Positions 25,705 to 33,631 of a stretch of DNA of 64,000 bases are shown here, piece by piece. Source of the DNA: Streptomyces endocoffeicus (GTDB lineage: Bacteria > Actinomycetota > Actinomycetes > Streptomycetales > Streptomycetaceae). The notes beneath the pieces were generated by a model, which saw only the letters and a program-made list of their open reading frames with translations, did no database searches and was not told the DNA's origin. Position 1 is the stretch's first letter. Each line of letters begins with the position of its first letter. Both the position numbers and the translations under genes were made by a program. The stretch is taken from contig NZ_JAERRG010000001.1 of the NCBI RefSeq assembly GCF_016741935.1, forward strand, positions 1,426,001-1,490,000. The letters run 5' to 3'.

Positions 25705-26850
25705 ATGCGATTCATGCGTGCCGCCCCGGGGGTGAGCGGTCGCAGCCAGACGTTGTTCGCGATCACTCGGTGTCTGCCGTTCCTGGTCCTCGCGGCGGTA
25801 CTCGGCATCGAGCTCTCCCCCGCGCACACCCTCTACACCGGCCCTCTGCTCTCCCCGGCTCCGGCGCTGGCGGCGGTGACCATGGGGCCGGTCGGCACCG
25901 TCGGGGTGGCGGTGCTGGCGGGCTTGGTCAGCGCGATCACCGCCATCCACAACGACGCCTGGGGCACCCCGCAGCTGTACACGAATCTGCTGGCCCTGCT
26001 GGTGGTGGCGGTGGCGAGCGTGGTGACCAGCGCGGTGCGGGCGCGCCGGGACCGCGAGCTGGCCCATATCCGCCGGATCGCCGAGGTGTCCCAGAACGTG
26101 GTGCTGCGGCCGCTGCCGGCCCGGATGGGCGTGGTGAACACCGCCAGCGTCTATCTGGCGGCCGAGCGCGGTGCGCAGATCGGCGGGGACCTCTACGAGG
26201 CGATGTGCACCCGCTACGGAGTGCGGCTGATCGTCGGCGATGTGCGGGGAAAGGGGCTGGCCGCGGTGCGGTCCGCCGCGGCCGTCGTGGGTGCCTTCCG
26301 GGAGGCGGTGCACTACGAGCGGGACCTCGCCGAGGTGATGCGCCGCTGTGCGGCCGCGCTGGCGCGCGAGTACGAGCTGCTGGACCGCTCCCAGCTGCAG
26401 GATCCGCAGGAGCTCGAGGAGCAGTTCGTCACCGTGCTCCTCGCCCAGGTGACGGACGATTCGCTGGTCCAGCTGATCAACCGGGGCCATCCACCGCCCC
26501 TGGTGATGCGCGAGCGCGAGGTGCGCTCCCTGGACCCGGCGCGCCCGCTGCCGCCACTCGGACTCGAGGAGTTCCTCGGCCCTCCCGCGATAGGCGTCGA
26601 GACCTTTCCGTTCCTGTCCGGTGACCGGCTGTTGCTGCACACCGACGGGGTGCTCGAGGCCCGTAACAACGACAACGAGTTCTTTCCGCTGCACCGGACC
26701 ATGGAGACGCTGGACGGCGCCACCCCGTCCGAGTACCTGGACGGGCTGCGCCACGCCCTGGTCCGGCACGCCGAGGGACGGCTGGCGGACGACGCGGCCA
26801 TGGTCCTCATCGAGCGGGACACCGGCGGCCCGGACCGGCGGTTCCGCTGA
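25705..26850 (+). CDS. Membrane PP2C-type phosphatase (SpoIIE domain)
   Basis: A 381-residue protein with about four N-terminal membrane helices (residues 15-110) and a cytoplasmic SpoIIE/PP2C domain at about 150-370. The metal-binding motifs are present: GGDLYEAM, IVGDVRGKG, LLLHTDGVLEARN and ADDAAMVLI. Such phosphatases dephosphorylate STAS anti-sigma antagonists in partner-switching systems. No antagonist or anti-sigma kinase gene is adjacent, so the partner is unknown (the STAS protein at 7830 lacks a phosphosite). ATG at 25705 or 25714 are both possible and neither has a strong ribosome site. Confidence 0.88.
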   Translation: MRFMRAAPGVSGRSQTLFAITRCLPFLVLAAVLGIELSPAHTLYTGPLLSPAPALAAVTMGPVGTVGVAVLAGLVSAITAIHNDAWGTPQLYTNLLALLVVAVASVVTSAVRARRDRELAHIRRIAEVSQNVVLRPLPARMGVVNTASVYLAAERGAQIGGDLYEAMCTRYGVRLIVGDVRGKGLAAVRSAAAVVGAFREAVHYERDLAEVMRRCAAALAREYELLDRSQLQDPQELEEQFVTVLLAQVTDDSLVQLINRGHPPPLVMREREVRSLDPARPLPPLGLEEFLGPPAIGVETFPFLSGDRLLLHTDGVLEARNNDNEFFPLHRTMETLDGATPSEYLDGLRHALVRHAEGRLADDAAMVLIERDTGGPDRRFR

Positions 26851-26922
26851 GCCGGTCGCGCCGTCTCCGAGCCGATCGCGCCGTCTCCGAACCGGTAGCG
26901 CCATCTCCGAGCCGATCGCGCC
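26851..26922. repeat. 20-bp tandem repeat abutting the phosphatase stop
   Basis: Units at 26851-26870, 26871-26890 and 26891-26910 plus a 12-base partial copy, of the form GCCGATCGCGCCGTCTCCGA. The array begins on the base after the stop codon. The rest of the gap to 27200 shows no supportable gene. Confidence 0.85.
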
Positions 26923-27199
26923 AGGGCGCCGTACATCCGCCGTACCGTCGGCCGGTGTTGGCGACTCCGGCATGGGTTGACGCCCTCGCGGAGCGCGACG
27001 ACACTGTCAGGGACGGTCACGATTGTCAGCGCCCACCGTGCGGAACCCCCGCTCAGGTGGGTCATCGGCCCCGGCTCGTTGACAGGCAACCCTTCTCCCG
27101 CGACGGGGTGCCCCCGGGTGACGACCAGGTTCCGTCGGCGTGGACGGGACAAGCGCGGTCTCGCTGCCTCGCGAGCCCCCGATGATGGGATCGGTGGAG

Positions 27200-27340
27200 A
27201 TGCCCAGGACCGACAGCCACGGGGACGGCGCCCGTCGGCGTCCCCGGCCGTTGTCCCCGCTCCGCCGGCTCCGCCTCCTGACCAGACGGCTGCACATCGA
27301 TCTGCTGCGCATCTGCAGCGCCTCCAGTCCAGCTCTCTGA
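27200..27340 (+). CDS. Probable cysteine-containing leader peptide
   Basis: A 46-residue frame ending RRLHIDLLRICSAS, the pattern shared by short streptomycete proteins annotated as putative leader peptides, which precede sulfur-related genes and end near a Cys or small residues. The start is uncertain: ATG at 27200 is given, 27182 and 27185 are in frame, and none has a well-spaced ribosome site. A perfect hairpin (GTCGGC-GCGA-GCCGAC) begins on the base after the stop. The next gene, 168 bases on, uses glutathione/mycothiol-type thiol chemistry. This fits attenuation that senses cysteine supply, but it is an inference from pattern and place. Confidence 0.5.
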   Translation: MPRTDSHGDGARRRPRPLSPLRRLRLLTRRLHIDLLRICSASSPAL

Positions 27341-27356
27341 GTCGGCGCGAGCCGAC
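27341..27356 (+). promoter_or_regulatory. Hairpin directly after the leader ORF
   Basis: GTCGGC-GCGA-GCCGAC forms a perfect 6-base stem with a tetraloop starting immediately after the leader TGA. It could be an attenuator arm or a weak terminator whose folding depends on ribosome position on the leader. No T-run follows. Confidence 0.4.
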
Positions 27357-27507
27357 ACGGTCACCGAGCGCGGTCCCGCGCGCCGGGGGTCGGGTGTGTC
27401 CCGGCACCGTCCCGGCGGGCGCCCCGCGCGGGCTTCCCTTCCGTCGCCCCATCGGCGCCGCCCTCAACCGGCGGTGGCCGGGGCTTCCGTCACTGCCTTG
27501 GAGAGCC

Positions 27508-28353
27508 ATGTCCGAGACGTTTCCGGTCAGTTCAGGTCCTGCCGCTCTTCTCGACCCCGACCCCTGCTCGCCCCGCCCCCGGATCGCCCCGCCCGCGCCA
27601 CCGCACCGCTTCCGCAGCCGCATCGGCGTCGACCTCGCCGGTGGCTTCTACCCGGTGCCGCACCGCTATCGGCTCTACCTCTCCGCGAGCTGTCCGCTCT
27701 CCCTGCGCGTCTCCATCACCCTCGATCTGCTCGGGCTGCGGGACACCGTGGCCACCACCCTCGTCGGGCTCCCGGACGACACCCCCGAGGCGTACGCCGC
27801 ACTGCGCGGGGCCTACGAGGCCACCTGGCACCGCTACAGCGGACCGGTGGACGCGCCCGCGCTGTGCGACCGCTGGACCGGACGTGTCGTCAGCAATCAC
27901 ACGCCCGACATCCTGCGCGACCTCGCCGGCCATCTGAGCGACGACAGCGGGACCGGACGCCCCCGGCTGCGCCCGGCGGCCCTCGCCACGGACATCGACG
28001 CCCTCCGGGACCTCCTCGACGCGGACATCACCCACGCCGCCCGGCAGGCCGGGACGGCGGCCGAGGCGGAGTGCCGGGACGCGGCGCTGGAGCGGCTGCT
28101 GACCGCCCTCGGGCGGCTCGACCGCGGGCTGACGGCCGCGCCGTACGCCCTGGGCGAGGAGCTGACCGCCGCCGATGTGGACCTGTGGGTGGCCCTGGTC
28201 CAGCTGGACACCGAGCACCGGCTCCGCCTGGACACCGACGCGGCCGACCGGGTCTCCCGCCATGGGCAGCTGCGCGCCTATGTCCGACGGCTGCACGCCC
28301 ACCCGGCCTTCCACACCACGCTTCCGGAGGCCCTCCAGGACGAGGTGTCCTGA
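27508..28353 (+). CDS. Glutathionyl-hydroquinone reductase family protein (ECM4/YqjG-like)
   Basis: A 281-residue GST-superfamily protein. The thioredoxin-like half begins YPVPHRYRLYLSASCPLS, with the catalytic Cys in SASCP near residue 65, and the helical C-terminal half contains LGEELTAADVDLWVALVQLD, typical of Xi-class GSTs. These enzymes reduce S-thiol-hydroquinones; actinomycetes use mycothiol rather than glutathione, so the true thiol is uncertain. ATG at 27508 follows TTGGAGAG; the frame extends upstream without a good start. The upstream cysteine leader peptide suggests thiol-linked control. Confidence 0.85.
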   Translation: MSETFPVSSGPAALLDPDPCSPRPRIAPPAPPHRFRSRIGVDLAGGFYPVPHRYRLYLSASCPLSLRVSITLDLLGLRDTVATTLVGLPDDTPEAYAALRGAYEATWHRYSGPVDAPALCDRWTGRVVSNHTPDILRDLAGHLSDDSGTGRPRLRPAALATDIDALRDLLDADITHAARQAGTAAEAECRDAALERLLTALGRLDRGLTAAPYALGEELTAADVDLWVALVQLDTEHRLRLDTDAADRVSRHGQLRAYVRRLHAHPAFHTTLPEALQDEVS

Positions 28354-28415
28354 GAGGGCACCGAAGTGTCCCGAGAGAACGTCGAGGTGCCCCGAGAGGG
28401 CGTCATGGTGCGCCG

Positions 28416-29357
28416 TCAGGCGGCCGATCGGGGCCAGTCGTCCAGGCTCTGGAGGTGGCGCACCGCCTCTTCCAGCGCCCCCATCCCGAGGTCGATCAGC
28501 GGGTTCCGCCGGCTGCCCCGGCGCACGCAGGCGAGGATCCGCCGGGTCGGAATGTGCTCGCCCGCCACCGGCACCCGTGCCACCGCCTGGCCCGCCGGGC
28601 CCTCGGCCAGCCGCGGGATCAGCGAGACGCCCAGCCCGTTCCCGACCAGCGACCAGACCGCCGACCAGTGGGTGGCGGCGTGCACGATCCGCGGCGAGAA
28701 CCCGGCCGCCGCGCACAGCATCCGCACCCGCTGGGCGTGGTCGCAGGTGCCCGGGTCGGCGACGATCCAGTCCTCGGCCGCCGCGTCCTCCAGCCGCACC
28801 GACGCCGCCCCCGCCAGCCGGTGGTCGGCGGGCACCAGCATGATGTGCGGCTCCTCCAGCAGGGGGCTCTGCTCGAACCGCGCGTCATCCGGCGGCGGCC
28901 CGCCCTCGATGGGTTCCACGACCGCGAGATCCACCTCGCCCGCCACCAGCAGGTCCATGCTCTCCTCGGTGTCGCACTCGCGCACCCGCACCAGCAGGTC
29001 GGGGTGGCTGTGCCGCAGCCGCCCGGCCGCGGGGGCGATCAGGCCGCTGATCGCGGTGGTGAAGCCCGCGATGCGCAGCGGTCCGGTCATGCCCGCGCGG
29101 TAGGACTCCAACTCCGCCCGCGCCTCCTCCCACCGGGCCAGCAGCGCGTCGGCGTGCTCGATGAGCAGATGCCCGGCCGGGGTCAGCCGGACGCCGCGGC
29201 CGTGCGGCTCCAGGAGCGGGACCTTGAGTTCGCGCGCGAGCTCGCGCATGTGGTGGGAGACCGCGGACGGGGTGAGGTGCAGGGCCTCGGCGGCCGCGGT
29301 GACCGTGCCCTGCTGGCGCACCACCCGGAGCATATGAAGCCGGCGCAGGTCAATCAT
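28416..29357 (-). CDS. LysR-family transcriptional regulator
   Basis: A 313-residue LysR regulator: N-terminal helix-turn-helix (LRRLHMLRVVRQQGTVTAAA, LHLTPSAVSHHMRELA) and an effector-binding domain from about 90 to 300 (GPLRIAGFTTAISGLIAPAA; VRECDTEESMDLLVAGEVDLAV). The effector is unknown. ATG at 29357 is chosen for the usual MIDLRRL opening. It is divergent from the small zinc-ribbon gene at 29431, and the gap holds a TTGCAC/GTGCAA inverted repeat that could be its site. It converges on the hydroquinone reductase gene. Confidence 0.92.
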   Translation of the reverse strand: MIDLRRLHMLRVVRQQGTVTAAAEALHLTPSAVSHHMRELARELKVPLLEPHGRGVRLTPAGHLLIEHADALLARWEEARAELESYRAGMTGPLRIAGFTTAISGLIAPAAGRLRHSHPDLLVRVRECDTEESMDLLVAGEVDLAVVEPIEGGPPPDDARFEQSPLLEEPHIMLVPADHRLAGAASVRLEDAAAEDWIVADPGTCDHAQRVRMLCAAAGFSPRIVHAATHWSAVWSLVGNGLGVSLIPRLAEGPAGQAVARVPVAGEHIPTRRILACVRRGSRRNPLIDLGMGALEEAVRHLQSLDDWPRSAA

Positions 29358-29366
29358 GAAATCATT

Positions 29367-29394
29367 TTGCACATACGACCCGGAAAACGTGCAA
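29367..29394. promoter_or_regulatory. Candidate LysR operator
   Basis: TTGCAC (29367-29372) and GTGCAA (29389-29394) are exact inverted arms 16 bases apart in the gap between the divergent LysR and zinc-ribbon genes. This fits LysR-type dyad sites in position and form. Confidence 0.5.
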
Positions 29395-29430
29395 TGGACC
29401 TCAACGGTCGTCCGGCGTCATCCTGCTGCC

Positions 29431-29604
29431 ATGAACACCGACACGCACACCATCGTTTCCCGGCACACCACCAGCGAGGGCGTCGTGGTCTGGAGCCGCT
29501 GCGCCTGCGGACGGCTCCAGATGGCCCTGATCCCCTACGGCACCGGCGGCAAGGGACTCACCGCGGGCGGACATGGCCTCCAGTGCCCCCGCTGCGGCCG
29601 TTAG
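29431..29604 (+). CDS. Small zinc-ribbon-like protein
   Basis: A 57-residue protein with two cysteine pairs, CAC near residue 25 and CPRC near 53, which could form one zinc site. There is no signal or membrane segment, and the function is unknown. It begins 73 bases from the divergent LysR gene and is followed immediately by an interrupted inverted repeat, so it is probably transcribed alone, possibly under the LysR protein. Confidence 0.65.
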   Translation: MNTDTHTIVSRHTTSEGVVVWSRCACGRLQMALIPYGTGGKGLTAGGHGLQCPRCGR

Positions 29605-29641
29605 GGCCCTTCTTACGGATCTCCGTGGAGGAAGGACCCTA
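29602..29641 (+). terminator. Interrupted hairpin after the zinc-ribbon gene
   Basis: TAGGG/CCCTA, CCTTC/GAAGG and ACGGA/TCCGT pair in order, making an imperfect stem that starts at the stop codon. There is no T-run. It lies in a convergent gap and may end transcription from both sides. Confidence 0.6.
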
Positions 29642-29675
29642 GCGCCGCTCGGCGGCGCGACGAACGGCCCGGCGC

Positions 29676-30419
29676 TCAGGACAGCGCGGCCCGCGCGTCG
29701 CCGAACTCGCCCATCGCCCCGGCCACGATGGCCTCCAGACGGGCGTGGTGGGCACCGCGCCAGTAGACCCGGTCACAGACCGTGCAGCGCGCGAAGACGT
29801 CGTACGTACGCCGGGTGCCGTGCCGCAGCTTCTCCCGGACCGTCTCCTTGTCGGCGTCCTCCAGCGGCCCGTTGCAGGCGGTGCAGCGGGTCCAGGGCGC
29901 CAGACCCGGGGTGAACCGGCCGAGGATGTCGCGCAGTTGCTCATCGGGTCGGTCGCTGTAGACATACGCCCCGGCCCACAGCTCACGGCGGCGCAGCAGC
30001 CCCCGGTCGCGGGAGAGCAGCACCCGGCGCTGGGCGGCGGAGCGCGCGGCCAGCTCGGGGTCACCGATGTCCTCGCTCTCGTACGCGGCGTCCACGCCCA
30101 GCAGCCGCAGCCGCCGCGCGAGGGTGCCCAGGTGCACATCGAGCAGGAAGCGCAGCGGCGCGCCCGGCACCCGCTGCGGGCGGACGACCGGTTGGACCTC
30201 CACGGTCTCCCCCGCGCCCGGCACATGCGAGACCGCGGCCTCCTCGCCGTTCACCAGCAGCCTGCCGACCTCGGTAAGCGGCACCCCGAGCGACTCGACC
30301 ACATGGCCGAGGGTGGAGACGCCGTCGGTGACGACGGCCGTCCAGGCGCGGCGGCGCTCGGGAACGGCGAAGAATCGCAGCTCAGGGGCGAGGCTGACGT
30401 GGATCTCGGGTCCATTCAC
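29676..30419 (-). CDS. Mut7-C RNase-domain protein with ubiquitin-like N-terminus
   Basis: A 247-residue protein. Residues 1-85 resemble the Mut7-C ubiquitin/ThiS-like module (LLVNGEEAAVSHVPGAGETV), and residues 90-240 are the Mut7-C PIN-like domain (FLLDVHLGTLARRLRLLGVD; LLSRDRGLLRRREL) with a CTAC/CTVC zinc ribbon. It is predicted to act as a nuclease, but bacterial members are uncharacterised. The GTG at 30419 is chosen by domain fit; the ribosome site is weak. It is co-directional with the YihY gene upstream. Confidence 0.88.
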   Translation of the reverse strand: MNGPEIHVSLAPELRFFAVPERRRAWTAVVTDGVSTLGHVVESLGVPLTEVGRLLVNGEEAAVSHVPGAGETVEVQPVVRPQRVPGAPLRFLLDVHLGTLARRLRLLGVDAAYESEDIGDPELAARSAAQRRVLLSRDRGLLRRRELWAGAYVYSDRPDEQLRDILGRFTPGLAPWTRCTACNGPLEDADKETVREKLRHGTRRTYDVFARCTVCDRVYWRGAHHARLEAIVAGAMGEFGDARAALS

Positions 30420-30528
30420 ACCGCCAGCATGCCAGGCGCCCCCGGCCCGGGGCGACGGCGTTTCGGGGGTCGGGCCGACCGGGGCCACCAGAGCACCTGT
30501 GTGTCCGTGTGGCGCGCGGGCCGGGGCG

Positions 30529-31398
30529 TCACTCCGGCGGCTCGGCCGCCTTGGCCCGGTCGCGGCGCCGCTTGCGGCGCCATGCCACCGTCCGCAGATA
30601 GTCCTCGTGCAGCACCCGCCCGACGAGCGCACCGCCGAAGACCACGTAGCCGACGCCGACCAGCCAGGACTGGACGACCAGGACGGTGCCGACCGGGCCG
30701 TAGGAGACCGTGCTGGAGGCGATCAGCGGGGAGAACACCAGCTGGGAGAAGACCCGCAGCCCCAGCAGTCCGATGCTGGTGGCCAGCGCGCCGGGCAGCA
30801 GGGCGCCCCAGCTGATCCGCCCGCCGAGCAGCAGCCGCTGTGACCACCAGAAGAACAGCACCGTGCCCAGCACCGCCACCAGCACCCGGGAGAGGCCGGG
30901 CGCCAGATGGGCGGAGAGCAGCAGATAGCAGATCAGCACCACGAGCCACACCAGATGGCGCCAGACGGTGTGCCAGCGGCCGGCCGGCAGCTCCCACACC
31001 TTCTCGTAGCCGACTTGGAGCACCGTGCCGAAGCGCAGTCCGAAGATGGCCAGCGTGGCCAGACCGAAGGCGGTGGTGGACTCCAGCGCCTGCTTGGGCG
31101 GGGCGAACAGCCGCTGCACCTCGTCCCGTGAGGTCGTGGTGAGCCCGAGGCCCTCGGCCAGCCACTGGGCGAAGCCGAGCCGGTTCACCGGATCGGCCGC
31201 GGCGACCACGATCAGCAGGGGCACCAGGGTGAGAAAGCCCAGGGCGGCGAAGCCCATCGCGCGGTGCAGCAGCTCGAATTCGCTGCCCCGGCGCCATCCG
31301 CGTCCGATCGCGGACCGGTCGAACGCGTCCTCCAACCGCCGCCACCAGGACCAGGACCTGGGCCCTCGGGAGCCGGACGCGGACCGATTCTCGGACAT
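30529..31398 (-). CDS. YihY/BrkB-family membrane protein
   Basis: A 289-residue inner-membrane protein with about six hydrophobic segments. Its features fit the YihY/virulence factor BrkB family: an amphipathic start WRRLEDAFDRSAIGR, helices with FLTLVPLLIVVAAADP and LLPGALATSIGLLGLRV, and the helix ending YGPVGTVLVVQSWLVGVGYV. It is often mislabelled RNase BN. The function is unknown. AGGGGAGCG precedes the ATG. The C-terminus is basic (RRKRRRDRAK). Confidence 0.88.
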   Translation of the reverse strand: MSENRSASGSRGPRSWSWWRRLEDAFDRSAIGRGWRRGSEFELLHRAMGFAALGFLTLVPLLIVVAAADPVNRLGFAQWLAEGLGLTTTSRDEVQRLFAPPKQALESTTAFGLATLAIFGLRFGTVLQVGYEKVWELPAGRWHTVWRHLVWLVVLICYLLLSAHLAPGLSRVLVAVLGTVLFFWWSQRLLLGGRISWGALLPGALATSIGLLGLRVFSQLVFSPLIASSTVSYGPVGTVLVVQSWLVGVGYVVFGGALVGRVLHEDYLRTVAWRRKRRRDRAKAAEPPE

Positions 31399-31548
31399 AC
31401 CCGCTCCCCTACTCGCGCCACCGGCTCGATCTGGGCAGTGCCGTCCAGGCTACTCGGGGCGGTGACGTTCCGCCGGGCGCTCCGCCAGGACTCCCACCGG
31501 AACACATGTGCGGTGCCCGGGCCGCCGTCGGTGCCCGCTCGGCGGGCC

Positions 31549-32409
31549 TCACGCCGTGGCCATGACCGGGGCCCCGCTGTCCGCGTCGATGACGCTGACC
31601 CGGACGGCGGGCTCGCGCACCGTGTCCAGGCTGGCCCCGGCGTCCACCGCGAAGAGCACCAGCACGGGCCTCGCGGCCGGGCCGCCCCCGTACACCCCGG
31701 CGAACTGCAGGATGCGCCAGCCGCCGTCGTCCCAGTGGTCCAGCAGCGCGGAGCGCACCACGCGGGAGACGCTCTGCCAGGCGCGCGAGCGCTCGAGCAG
31801 TTCGACGGTCGCGGCGACCGGGACCGCCGTCCGCGCTCCGGTCGCGGCGAGCGGATGCCCGGTGATCCGCAGCCGCAGCCGGCGCAGCGGCAGCCGCCAG
31901 CGGCGGTCGGGATCGGCGGAGAGGGCCGTCAGGGCCGCCGCCGCGGCCAGGGCCAGGCACAGCGCCGCGGCCGGACGGCGGGCCGCCGCGGTCCACCAGG
32001 GCTGCTGGGCCAGGGCCGCCGCGACCCCGCCCGCGAGGACCGCGGCGGCGCGGGCGAAGGCGCACCAGGTGAGCGGGGTGTCGTGGTGCGTCGTACAGCC
32101 GCAGGAGGAGCCGGGCGCGGCGGCGCGGGCGTAGCCGAGGTAGCCGAGGAAGCCCGCGCCGAGGAGGGCGGCCGCCGCTCCCGGGAGCGGGGTGCCGGGC
32201 GGTGCCAGCAGCGCGGCGGCGAGGAGGAGTTCGAGGGCGCCGAGGGCACGGAGGGCGAGCGCGGCCCGGCCGCCGTCGCGCAGCAGCCGCGCGAGCGCGG
32301 TACGCGGCGCCTGCCGGGCGGTGCCCCGGCCGAACAGCTTGCCCGCACCGGCCGGCCCGAGCACCCCGGCGAGCACCAGCGGTGCGAGGTCGCGGACCAG
32401 GGCGTTCAC
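31549..32409 (-). CDS. MauE/DoxX-like redox membrane protein with C-terminal extension
   Basis: A 286-residue protein. Residues 1-150 are a MauE/DoxX-like four-to-five-helix bundle (LAPLVLAGVLGPAGAGKLFG opening) with a cysteine pair in SSCGCTTHHDTPLTWC, the position where MauE-like proteins carry CGC. The C-terminal 120 residues form a separate soluble-looking domain of unknown type. MauE is needed for disulfide-rich methylamine dehydrogenase subunit maturation, and relatives move electrons to extracytoplasmic thiols. Here the GTG start overlaps the Tat-signal gene stop (GTGA), and a 16-cysteine protein heads the operon, so a role in oxidising that protein is an attractive inference. Confidence 0.8.
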   Translation of the reverse strand: MNALVRDLAPLVLAGVLGPAGAGKLFGRGTARQAPRTALARLLRDGGRAALALRALGALELLLAAALLAPPGTPLPGAAAALLGAGFLGYLGYARAAAPGSSCGCTTHHDTPLTWCAFARAAAVLAGGVAAALAQQPWWTAAARRPAAALCLALAAAAALTALSADPDRRWRLPLRRLRLRITGHPLAATGARTAVPVAATVELLERSRAWQSVSRVVRSALLDHWDDGGWRILQFAGVYGGGPAARPVLVLFAVDAGASLDTVREPAVRVSVIDADSGAPVMATA

Positions 32410-33041
32410 CGCCGCCTCCCCGCGCCGGGGGCGACCGCGACCCGGACCAGGTCCACGGAGCCGTCGGACGGCCGCCACGCGCCCAGCACCTGGGCGCTCT
32501 GCCCGATGGTGAGCCGGGACAGATCGGCGGTGGGCGAGGCGGTGCCGTACGCGGCGTTGGTGGTCTCCGCCATGAGGTTCCCGACGATCTCGTGCCGCCC
32601 GTGGGCGAGGTGCAGCCGGGTCTTCTCGATGCCGCGGATGGTGGCGTGGAGGTTCACGATGTTGACCCACACCGCGTCGGCGGCGAGAGTGCCGTCGGGC
32701 AGGGGAACGCCGCGGGCGTAGAGTCCGTCGCCGGTCTCGATATCGGCCGCGGTGGTGGCCCGCGCCTTCCAGACGCTGGTGGCGCCCGTGACCCGCACCC
32801 GGGAGTGGTCGCCGTAGGAGCCCACGACCGCCAGGACGTCGTCATTGATCGCCGTGATCCGCCCCTCGGCGAAGGCGCTCTCGGCGACCGCGGGGTCCAG
32901 GGGCCGGATGGGCGCGGCGAAGGCGGCGTCGGCGTCCACGGCGCCCAGGGCGGTCGCCCCGATGACGGTGGCGCCGTGGAGGGCGGCGGTGGTGAGGAAG
33001 CGACGGCGGTCGAGGGGGTCGCGGGTTCGGTACGCGCTCAT
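32406..33041 (-). CDS. Tat-signal exported protein, possible OB-fold (DUF5666-like)
   Basis: A 211-residue protein with a twin-arginine signal (DRRRFLTTAALHG at residues 11-23, cleavage near FAAP). The mature region holds two similar beta segments (AEGRITAINDDVLAVVG and LYARGVPLPDGTLAADAVWV), resembling small OB-fold domains such as DUF5666. There is no catalytic motif or cysteine cluster. It is the middle gene of a three-gene operon: 13 bases after the cysteine-rich gene and overlapping the MauE-like gene. A Tat signal here may allow export of a folded complex with the signal-less cysteine-rich partner; that is speculative. Confidence 0.75.
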   Translation of the reverse strand: MSAYRTRDPLDRRRFLTTAALHGATVIGATALGAVDADAAFAAPIRPLDPAVAESAFAEGRITAINDDVLAVVGSYGDHSRVRVTGATSVWKARATTAADIETGDGLYARGVPLPDGTLAADAVWVNIVNLHATIRGIEKTRLHLAHGRHEIVGNLMAETTNAAYGTASPTADLSRLTIGQSAQVLGAWRPSDGSVDLVRVAVAPGAGRRR

Positions 33042-33054
33042 GGCCGGGCCCGCC

Positions 33055-33477
33055 TCATTCGAAGATGGAGACCGGCAGGGTGCCGGAGCTCAGGCTGCCG
33101 ATGGCGGAGAAGGCGGCGGGGGTGAGGTCGATGATCCGGTTGGTGCGGCAGACCCCGTCGCAGCAGGTGGACTCGGAGCAGAAGCCGCGGGTGCGCGGTC
33201 CGCAGTCGCTGACGGTGACACAGACGCTCGCGCCGGAGCAGTCATGGCGCACCTTCATGACCGAGCCGCAGCCGCGCCGGGGTATGTCCTCGCCGCACAG
33301 GTCCGGCCGGGTGATGTCCCAGCACTCCTTGGAGGCGTTGGGCCAGGCGGCCTGCAGGGCGCTGGACCGGCAGGTGCCGCACGCGCCGCCGCCCGCGGAG
33401 GCGCACGGGCCCCAGGCGCTGCCACAACAGAACCAGGTGGCCTCGCCGTTCCAGAGCTTGGTCGATCCGCACGCCAT
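33055..33477 (-). CDS. Cysteine-rich double-psi beta-barrel (RlpA/barwin-like) protein
   Basis: A 140-residue protein with 16 cysteines, enough for eight disulfides. The C-terminal half has the double-psi beta-barrel signature of RlpA/barwin/expansin domains (VCVTVSDCGPRTRGFC then IIDLTPAAFSAIGSL and LPVSIFE). The N-terminal half (MACGSTKLWNGEATWFCCGS) is a cysteine-rich extension I do not recognise. Unusually for a disulfide-type protein there is no signal peptide; ATG at 33477 is firm, with GGGAGGAC before it. It heads an operon with a Tat-signal protein and a MauE-like redox membrane protein. Alternatives are a cytoplasmic metal-thiolate protein or co-export with the Tat partner. Confidence 0.8.
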   Translation of the reverse strand: MACGSTKLWNGEATWFCCGSAWGPCASAGGGACGTCRSSALQAAWPNASKECWDITRPDLCGEDIPRRGCGSVMKVRHDCSGASVCVTVSDCGPRTRGFCSESTCCDGVCRTNRIIDLTPAAFSAIGSLSSGTLPVSIFE

Positions 33478-33631
33478 GGCACTGTCCTCCCGGCCTCGGT
33501 CCCGCCCTCGGAGCAGCACCATCATCTGTGGGGCCGGGCGCGGTCGCCACGGGAAGGCGTCCGGTCGGAGTCCTCACAACCGCTCGACCTCATCAGCGTG
33601 GCGCCTTGAGATCCCTCAGGTCATGACGGTC

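Noticed and set aside
26923..27199. Possible extra gene between the phosphatase and the leader peptide
   Set aside because: Open frames exist on both strands but none has a ribosome site, domain or steady coding composition.
33055..33477. Methylamine dehydrogenase light chain, because of the adjacent MauE-like gene
   Set aside because: Cysteine spacing and the tryptophan positions do not match the quinone-bearing subunit, and the C-terminal half fits a double-psi barrel instead.
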